From Cupriavidus basilensis (lineage in GTDB: Bacteria > Pseudomonadota > Gammaproteobacteria > Burkholderiales > Burkholderiaceae), in contig NZ_CP010537.1 in the NCBI RefSeq assembly GCF_000832305.1, forward strand, positions 3,224,001 to 3,288,000: 64,000 nucleotides of DNA, read 5' to 3'. Below are positions 58,728 to 64,000 of this stretch, piece after piece. The notes under the pieces were generated by a model. The model searched no databases. It was not told the origin of the DNA and saw only the letters and a list, made by a program, of their open reading frames with translations. The position numbers and the translations under genes were made by a program. Positions within the stretch are counted from its first letter, which is position 1. Each line of letters starts with the position of its first letter.

Positions 58728-59483
58728 TCAGCGCCCGGACGCCGCCCGGTAGGCGGCGATGCGCGCCTTGAGTCCCGGCCGGGCGGCGGAACGCACCAGC
58801 TCGGCCAGCTGCGCCGCGCGTGCCGCTTCGGCCATGGCGTGGCCGCCCTGCGTGGCGGCCTGGATAGCGGCATGGGTTGGCGCATCCAGCCGGCGTGCAC
58901 GCTGCGCCAATGCGGCAAGCGCGCCGGCGCGCGCCTGCGGCGCCACCAGATCGCCGGCCATGTCGCAGGCCAGCGCTTCCTCGGCCCGGACCGCCCGTCC
59001 GCTCGCGATCCAGTCCCGCGCCGTCGCCACACCCACCAGCTGCGCCAGCCGGGCGCTGCCCAGCACCAGGCCGAAGGCCGCGCCGGGGAAAGCCAGCGTG
59101 CTGCCCGGCGCGATCCAATGCTGCTCGCAGGCCACCATCAGGTCGGCGCCCGCACCCATGGCGCGGCCCTGGACCAGCGCTACGGTGGTGAAGGGCGCGC
59201 CGTGCACGCTTTGCAGCAGCAGCTCGACGCGCACGAAACGCGCCAGCAGCGAATCGTCGCTCTCGCCATCGAGCTCACCCAGGTCGAACCCCGTGCAGAA
59301 ATGCGTGCCGGCGCCGTCAATGGCGAGCAGGCGGGTGCCATCGTGGTAGCACGCCAGCACCGCCGCCGCGAGCGCCTCCACCAGCCCGGCCGACAGCGCA
59401 TTGCCGCGCTCGGGCCGGTTCAGCGTCAATCGGGTGACGTCACCTTGCTTGTCAATCAGCAGACCGGCTTGTTCCACGTTCAC
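58728..59483 (-). CDS. Enoyl-CoA hydratase/isomerase-family protein
   Basis: A 251-residue crotonase-fold protein: LTLNRPERGNALSAGLVEAL near the N terminus, an oxyanion-hole strand FCTGFDLGEL and the second one VQGRAMGAGADLMVACEQHW, then AFPGAAFGLVLGSARLAQLVG. The usual catalytic Glu pair of hydratases is not obvious, so it may be an isomerase, thioesterase-like or hydrolase member. The start is GTG at 59483, overlapping the cupin stop as GTGA. It is the last gene of the CoA-transferase operon. Confidence 0.82.
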   Translation of the reverse strand: MNVEQAGLLIDKQGDVTRLTLNRPERGNALSAGLVEALAAAVLACYHDGTRLLAIDGAGTHFCTGFDLGELDGESDDSLLARFVRVELLLQSVHGAPFTTVALVQGRAMGAGADLMVACEQHWIAPGSTLAFPGAAFGLVLGSARLAQLVGVATARDWIASGRAVRAEEALACDMAGDLVAPQARAGALAALAQRARRLDAPTHAAIQAATQGGHAMAEAARAAQLAELVRSAARPGLKARIAAYRAASGR

Positions 59484-60121
59484 CCCTGCGCCGGTGGTGC
59501 CACCGGCGCCCACAGGTTGGGCACCAGCGCATTGGAGTAGCCGGATACAAACGGCTTGGTGGCGCCGCTGGCAGCGTCATACACGTGGCGCTGTATGCGG
59601 CCGATGTTGCCGCCATAGAGATGCACGCTGATCGACACCCGGTCGTCATGCGCATTGCGCACGCGGTGCACATCGCCCAGCGTGGGCGAGACCGCGGCCA
59701 CCTGGCCGGCGCTCAGCACCACGCCATCGCCGTCCTCCACCAGCCGGCCGCCTTCCACGCGGTAGTGCTGGTCCACCTCGGCGCCGCGCAGCATGCCGAT
59801 CAGGCCCCACACCGTGTGGTCGTGCACGGGCGTTTGCTGGCCCGGCCCCCAGACGAAGCTGACCAGCGAAAAACGATCGAGCGGATCACCATAGAGCAAA
59901 TGCTGCTGGTAGTAGACAGGATGCGGGCGCGCCATGGCCTCAGGCAGCCAGTCGTCGTGCGCCACCAGTTCGCTCAGCGCGGCGCTGGCTTGCGCGAGGA
60001 TGTCCGGCTCGCTGCTGCCCTCACGTTCCGCCTGCGTGACCACGCGGCTGATGGTGGCAACGAACGCGCGCAGCCGATCGATGTTGCCGGTGTTGCTGGT
60101 GTTGCCAGTGTTGCCGCTCAT
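59480..60121 (-). CDS. Cysteine-dioxygenase-like cupin, possible thiol dioxygenase
   Basis: A 213-residue cupin of the cysteine dioxygenase superfamily. Metal-binding motif PVHDHTVWGLIGMLRG (about 97-112) and a later VSPTLGDVHRVRNA His region support a mononuclear Fe site. Family members oxidise cysteine or 3-mercaptopropionate to sulfinates. The N terminus begins with NTG/NTS repeats encoded by a short tandem array at 60082-60116. Flanked by CoA-transferase and crotonase genes in one operon, which favours a 3-mercaptopropionate-type pathway (inference). Confidence 0.8.
   Translation of the reverse strand: MSGNTGNTSNTGNIDRLRAFVATISRVVTQAEREGSSEPDILAQASAALSELVAHDDWLPEAMARPHPVYYQQHLLYGDPLDRFSLVSFVWGPGQQTPVHDHTVWGLIGMLRGAEVDQHYRVEGGRLVEDGDGVVLSAGQVAAVSPTLGDVHRVRNAHDDRVSISVHLYGGNIGRIQRHVYDAASGATKPFVSGYSNALVPNLWAPVAPPAQG
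60082..60116 (-). repeat. Short 9-bp tandem array within the cupin gene start
   Basis: About four copies of TGTTGCYGG-like units (60082-60116, last partial), giving Asn-Thr-Gly/Ser repeats at the protein N terminus. Could vary in number without changing the frame. Confidence 0.75.
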
Positions 60122-60147
60122 GATGATTCCTCTATCTGCCTTTGACT

Positions 60148-61344
60148 TTACGTAGGGTCTTGTTCCGTGGCTGCCCTGCCCGCCTGGTAGCGGGCGCGCA
60201 CGGCGGCGTTGTGCTCGCCCAGCGCCGGCGGGTCGCGGCGGATCGGCAAGCCCAGCCCGTCGAAACGCAGCGGCGAGGCGAAGGTGCGGGTCTGGTGGCC
60301 GCCAGGCAGCGTCAGCGGGCGCACCCAATCCATATGCGCCACCTGCGGATCGTCCAGCGCGGCGGCATAGTCGTTGATACGCGCATGCGGCACGCCAGCG
60401 GCATTGAAGGCGGCAATCCAGTGCGCCACGCCAGCGGTGGCAAAGCGCTCTTCGAGCAGGATCTTCAGTGCGGCCTGGTTGGCCGCGCGGTCGCGCGTGG
60501 TGGCAAAGCGCGCGTCCTGCGCCAGCGCGGGCAGAGCCACCACGCGCACCACTTCGAGCCAGAGCTTCTGGTTGCCCGCGGCGATGGCAAAGTAGCCATC
60601 GGCGGCCTGGAATGCCTGGTAGGGCGCATTGCGCGGATGCGCGGAGCCCAGCTTGGCCGGGCTCCGGCCGGTGCCGAAGTACTCGCTGGTCTGCAGTGCG
60701 GCGATGCCGAGCGTGCAGCCGTACATCGGCACATCGATATGCGCGCCCGCGCCGCCGGCCCGCACACGCGTGAGCGCGCTGGCAATGGCAAAGGCGCCGT
60801 ACAGGCCCGAAGCAAAGTCGGCCAGCGGCACGCCGCACTTCACCGGCGCGCCATCGGGCTCGCCGGTCACGCTCATCACGCCGGCGGCAGCCTGGATGGT
60901 CAGGTCGAACCCGCCCTCGCCCGCGCGCGGGCCGCTCTGGCCGTAGGCGGACACAGAGCAATACACCAGCCCCGGCTTTTGCTCGCGAAAGCTGGCGTAG
61001 CCCAGCCCGAGCCGGTCCATCACCCCCGGGCGGTTGTTCTCGATCACCACGTCGGCATCCAGGATCAGCGCACGCGCCAGCGCCACGTCGGCGGCATCCT
61101 TCAGGTTGAGCGCCACCGACTCCTTGTTGCGGTTGAGCGAAGCGAAATTCTCGGAGAAGCCATCGGACAGCGGCGGCCACTGCCGCAAGGTGTCGCCCTC
61201 GGGCGCTTCCACCTTGATCACCTCGGCGCCCATATCGGCCAGCAACATGCCGCAAAAGGGCCCGGCGGCAACGGTACAGAATTCCACAACCCGCACGCCT
61301 TGCAGCGGCAGGTCCTGTTGGTCGAGATCACGCATGGGAAGCAT
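60148..61344 (-). CDS. Class III CoA-transferase (CaiB/BaiF family)
   Basis: A 398-residue protein of the formyl-CoA-transferase type. Landmarks: GVRVVEFCTVAAGPFCGMLLADMGAEVIKVE at the N terminus, the catalytic Asp in VPLADFASGLYGA (near 173), and RNAPYQAFQAADGYFAIA. These enzymes move CoA between acids through an aspartyl-CoA intermediate, here probably to activate an acid for the downstream enzymes. First gene of a minus-strand operon with TATAAT at 61419-61424; divergent from an IclR regulator. An in-frame ATG at 61335 is an alternative start. Confidence 0.9.
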   Translation of the reverse strand: MLPMRDLDQQDLPLQGVRVVEFCTVAAGPFCGMLLADMGAEVIKVEAPEGDTLRQWPPLSDGFSENFASLNRNKESVALNLKDAADVALARALILDADVVIENNRPGVMDRLGLGYASFREQKPGLVYCSVSAYGQSGPRAGEGGFDLTIQAAAGVMSVTGEPDGAPVKCGVPLADFASGLYGAFAIASALTRVRAGGAGAHIDVPMYGCTLGIAALQTSEYFGTGRSPAKLGSAHPRNAPYQAFQAADGYFAIAAGNQKLWLEVVRVVALPALAQDARFATTRDRAANQAALKILLEERFATAGVAHWIAAFNAAGVPHARINDYAAALDDPQVAHMDWVRPLTLPGGHQTRTFASPLRFDGLGLPIRRDPPALGEHNAAVRARYQAGRAATEQDPT

Positions 61345-61512
61345 CCACAGGGAAGGAGAGAGAGGCGGCGCAGTGCATCAGCCGTCCTCATCGGCAGGCT
61401 GCCGGCCGCGTTGCGACGATTATAGGGAGTTGCAAAATACGATACTATCGTTCCACATTTGAGAACAGCGCGCGCCATCCGCATAGGATGCCCGCATGGA
61501 GCATAAGCATCG
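61345..61512. promoter_or_regulatory. Divergent promoter region of the CoA-transferase operon and iclR2
   Basis: On the minus strand TATAAT (61419-61424) is a near-perfect -10 box. The perfect palindrome ACGATA-C-TATCGT lies at 61439-61451, where it would overlap the -35 position of that promoter. This fits control by the IclR protein encoded just to the right. Confidence 0.6.
61439..61451. promoter_or_regulatory. Candidate IclR operator ACGATA-C-TATCGT
   Basis: 13 bases with perfect symmetry around C, 15 bases upstream of the -10 box of the CoA-transferase promoter and 61 bases before the iclR start. Confidence 0.55.
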
Positions 61513-62319
61513 ATGAACAACACCTTGATCAAGGGCCTCGGCGTGATCGAGTTGCTGGCGCACAGCGACCGGCCGCTGGGCCTCACCGAGATCGCCACCC
61601 ACCTGGGCCTGGCCAAGAGCAATGTGCATCGGCTGCTGCAAGCGCTGACCGAGCTCAACTATGTGATCCGCGACGCCTCCGGCACCGGCACCGGCTACAG
61701 CGCGTCGATCAAGCTCTGGGAGCTGGGCTCGGCGGTGCTCTCGCGGCTGGACCTGCGCCGCCATGCCCAGGCGTGGATGGACAAGCTGATGCACGCCAGC
61801 GGCGAGAGCGTGCACCTGTCCGTGCTGGACCGCGCCGAGGTGGTCTACGTGCACAAGATCGACAGCCCCAACCCCGTGCGCGCCTATACCCAGATCGGCG
61901 GGCGGGCGCTGGCGCACTGCGTGGCCACCGGCAAGGCGATACTGGCCTTCCAGCCGGACACCGCGTTGCAGCGCATGTTCGCCACGCTGGCGCCGTCCAC
62001 CCCCAACAGCATCGTCGAGCCCGAGCGTTTCCTGCGGGAGATGGCCAAGGTGCGCAAAGAGGGCTATGCGGTCAACCGCGGCGAGTGGCGCGAGACCGTC
62101 TACGGCGTGGCCGCGCCCATCTGCGACGGCAACGGGCACGTCATCGCCGCCATCGGGCTGTCGGGGCCGGCTGAGCGGTTCAAGCCGCACAAGATCAAGG
62201 GCTTTGCCGCGCTGGTGCTGAACGCGGCCACGGAGATCTCCGATGACCTGGGCGGCGGCAACCGGCACAATGCCCTGGCGCTGGCCACCCGCAGCATGGT
62301 GGCGATGCGGCGCGGCTGA
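61513..62319 (+). CDS. IclR-family transcriptional regulator
   Basis: A 268-residue regulator: winged helix with [22 protein letters not shown] (about 24-45), and effector domain with [35 protein letters not shown] (about 110-145) and a C-terminal [21 protein letters not shown]. Divergent from the CoA-transferase operon and followed by an aldehyde dehydrogenase gene, so it probably controls both. The effector is likely a short acid or thio-acid. Confidence 0.92.
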   Translation: MNNTLIKGLGVIELLAHSDRPLGLTEIATHLGLAKSNVHRLLQALTELNYVIRDASGTGTGYSASIKLWELGSAVLSRLDLRRHAQAWMDKLMHASGESVHLSVLDRAEVVYVHKIDSPNPVRAYTQIGGRALAHCVATGKAILAFQPDTALQRMFATLAPSTPNSIVEPERFLREMAKVRKEGYAVNRGEWRETVYGVAAPICDGNGHVIAAIGLSGPAERFKPHKIKGFAALVLNAATEISDDLGGGNRHNALALATRSMVAMRRG

Positions 62320-62540
62320 GCCCGGGGCATCAGCCATGCTTCCCGAACCCGCGAGAGGGCGCGAATGGTGGCCTTTGCCGCACCTGGCCCCGCCCCCCTC
62401 GGCAACGCCGGCGCCTGCCGGTGCACAAAACCGGCCGACGGGTTAAGCTTGCGGTTTGGCCGCCGCGCCCAGGCGCGGCATCCCCCACCGCGGCGGCACC
62501 GGCTGCGCTTGTCGCACGCAACCTTCTTCAGGAGAAAGGC

Positions 62541-63968
62541 ATGTACCAGGATCTCGCCCTCTACATCGACGGGGAATTCGTCAAGGGAGGGGACCGACGC
62601 GAGCAAGACGTCATCAACCCCGCCACCCAGGAACTGCTGGGCAAGCTGCCGCATGCCAACCGCGGCGATCTGGACCGCGCCCTGGCCGCCGCGCAGCGCG
62701 CCTTTGAAAGCTGGAAGAAGACCTCGCCGCTGGAGCGCTCCAAGATCCTGCGCCGCGTGGCGGAACTGACCCGCGAGCGCGCCAAGGACATCGGCCGCAA
62801 CATCACGCTGGACCAGGGCAAGCCGCTGGCCGAAGCCATCGGCGAAGTCATGATCTGCGCCGAGCATGCCGAATGGCACGCCGAGGAATGCCGGCGCATC
62901 TACGGCCGCGTGATCCCGCCGCGCCAGCCCAACGTGCGCCAGATCGTGGTGCGCGAGCCGATCGGCGTGTGCGCTGCCTTTACGCCGTGGAACTTCCCCT
63001 TCAACCAGGCGATCCGCAAGATGGTCTCGGCCATCGGCGCCGGCTGCACGCTGATCCTCAAGGGACCGGAAGACTCGCCCAGCGCGGTGGTCGCGCTGGC
63101 CCAGCTGTTCCACGATGCAGGCCTGCCCCCGGGCGTGCTGAACATCGTCTGGGGCGTGCCGGGCGAAATCTCCACCTACCTGATCGAGTCGCCGATCGTG
63201 CGCAAGATCTCCTTCACCGGTTCGGTGCCGGTGGGCAAGCAGCTGGCCGCGCTGGCCGGCGCCCACATGAAGCGCGTGACCATGGAGCTAGGCGGGCACT
63301 CGCCGGTGCTGGTGTTTGACGACGCCGACATCGAGCCGGCAGCGGAAATGCTGGCGCGCTTCAAGCTGCGCAACGCCGGCCAGGTGTGCGTGTCGCCCAC
63401 GCGCTTCTACGTGCAGGAAAAAGCCTACGACAAGTTCCTGGCGCGCTTTACCGAGGTGATCGGCTCGATCAAGGTTGGCGACGGCCTGGACGACGGCACG
63501 CAGATGGGGCCGCTTGCGCACGAGCGCCGCATCGCCTCGATGGAGCAGTTCCTGGACGACGCCAATCACCGCGGCGGCAAGGTGGTGGCGGGCGGCAAGC
63601 GCATCGGCGACAAGGGCTTCTTCTTTGCCCCGACCGTGGTCACCGACCTGCCCGACGACGCCAAGCTGATGGTCGACGAGCCCTTCGGCCCGGTGGCGCC
63701 GGTGACGCGCTTCAAGGATGTGGAAGAAGTGCTGCGCCGCGCCAACAGCCTGCCGTTCGGCCTGGCCTCGTACGTCTTCACCAACTCGCTGAAGACCGCG
63801 ACGGTGGTGTCCAACGGCCTGGAAGCCGGCATGGTCAACATCAACCACTTCGGCATGGCGCTGGCCGAGACGCCGTTTGGCGGCATCAAGGATTCCGGCA
63901 TCGGCAGCGAAGGCGGCCAGGAAACCTTCGATGGCTACCTGGTGACCAAGTTCATCACGCAGGTCTGA
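62541..63968 (+). CDS. NAD(P)-dependent aldehyde dehydrogenase, succinate-semialdehyde dehydrogenase-like
   Basis: A 475-residue ALDH. Cofactor-binding [14 protein letters not shown] (about 150), [14 protein letters not shown] (about 225), catalytic Glu in [13 protein letters not shown] (near 250), catalytic Cys in [12 protein letters not shown] (near 285) and the EPFGPVAPV motif (about 380) are all present, so the enzyme should be active. It oxidises a semialdehyde to an acid. AGGAGAAAGGC precedes the ATG. Its place next to the IclR/CoA-transferase locus suggests that it supplies or removes an acid used by the CoA-transferase, but it may belong to the next operon. Confidence 0.92.
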   Translation: MYQDLALYIDGEFVKGGDRREQDVINPATQELLGKLPHANRGDLDRALAAAQRAFESWKKTSPLERSKILRRVAELTRERAKDIGRNITLDQGKPLAEAIGEVMICAEHAEWHAEECRRIYGRVIPPRQPNVRQIVVREPIGVCAAFTPWNFPFNQAIRKMVSAIGAGCTLILKGPEDSPSAVVALAQLFHDAGLPPGVLNIVWGVPGEISTYLIESPIVRKISFTGSVPVGKQLAALAGAHMKRVTMELGGHSPVLVFDDADIEPAAEMLARFKLRNAGQVCVSPTRFYVQEKAYDKFLARFTEVIGSIKVGDGLDDGTQMGPLAHERRIASMEQFLDDANHRGGKVVAGGKRIGDKGFFFAPTVVTDLPDDAKLMVDEPFGPVAPVTRFKDVEEVLRRANSLPFGLASYVFTNSLKTATVVSNGLEAGMVNINHFGMALAETPFGGIKDSGIGSEGGQETFDGYLVTKFITQV

Positions 63969-63976
63969 CGTACCGT

Positions 63977-63998
63977 GCTGGCCGGGCAACCGGCCAGC
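63977..63998 (+). terminator. Hairpin after the aldehyde dehydrogenase, cut by the window end
   Basis: GCTGGCCGG pairs with CCGGCCAGC around GCAA. It starts nine bases after the stop codon. Whether a T tract follows cannot be seen. Confidence 0.5.
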
Positions 63999-64000
63999 CA

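Overview
The window is high-GC DNA with dense, often ATGA- or GTGA-coupled genes. A Wsp chemosensory operon, Bug-type (TctC) receptors, TctAB, IclR-controlled catabolic genes and the dispersed palindromic repeats all point to a Burkholderiaceae member, most likely Cupriavidus or Ralstonia. This is an inference from gene content and style; no rRNA or tRNA gene was seen that could settle it.

Layout. 1-1.7 kb: end of a cell-wall amidase gene and an LprI-like protein. 1.9-16.1 kb: a minus-strand signalling block with two large hybrid histidine kinases, an HD-GYP response regulator, a FixJ-like regulator, a chemoreceptor and a membrane CSS-EAL phosphodiesterase. 16.5-18 kb: a Sel1-repeat secreted protein and a small lipoprotein. 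18.2-24.3 kb: a compact putative biosynthetic cluster (class-V-like PLP enzyme with a frameshift, ATP-grasp ligase, PLP decarboxylase) with a divergent MFS exporter. 24.4-31.1 kb: Bug receptor, SDR and IclR genes divergent from a livHMGF operon, whose binding protein follows at 31.4-32.6 kb. 32.7-35.3 kb: a secreted FecR-like protein with a very long Gln-rich repetitive tail. 35.6-45.9 kb: a GGDEF-EAL protein divergent from a complete wspABCDEFR operon. 46-49.4 kb: a REP-like repeat region, a LuxR-type two-component pair and a PadR regulator. 49.6-53.6 kb: tctBA and a MATE pump. 53.9-58.7 kb: a small exported Lys-rich protein and a tightly coupled three-gene operon (TPR-like protein, PcfJ-like protein, DUF1266 membrane protein). 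58.7-64 kb: a CoA-transferase, thiol-dioxygenase-like cupin and enoyl-CoA hydratase operon divergent from an IclR gene and an aldehyde dehydrogenase.

How it fits together. The first 46 kb is rich in c-di-GMP enzymes: one HD-GYP and one EAL phosphodiesterase, one GGDEF-EAL bifunctional protein, and WspR as the Wsp-controlled cyclase. This suggests a surface-sensing and biofilm control region, perhaps with the FecR/Gln-rich protein as a surface-associated partner. The right half is metabolic and transport accessory DNA with local IclR regulators and matching palindromes in divergent promoters. The least described parts are the TPR/PcfJ/DUF1266 operon and the PLP/ATP-grasp/decarboxylase cluster.

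Many long antisense ORFs are high-GC shadows and are omitted. Domain calls come from reading motifs, not from database searches.
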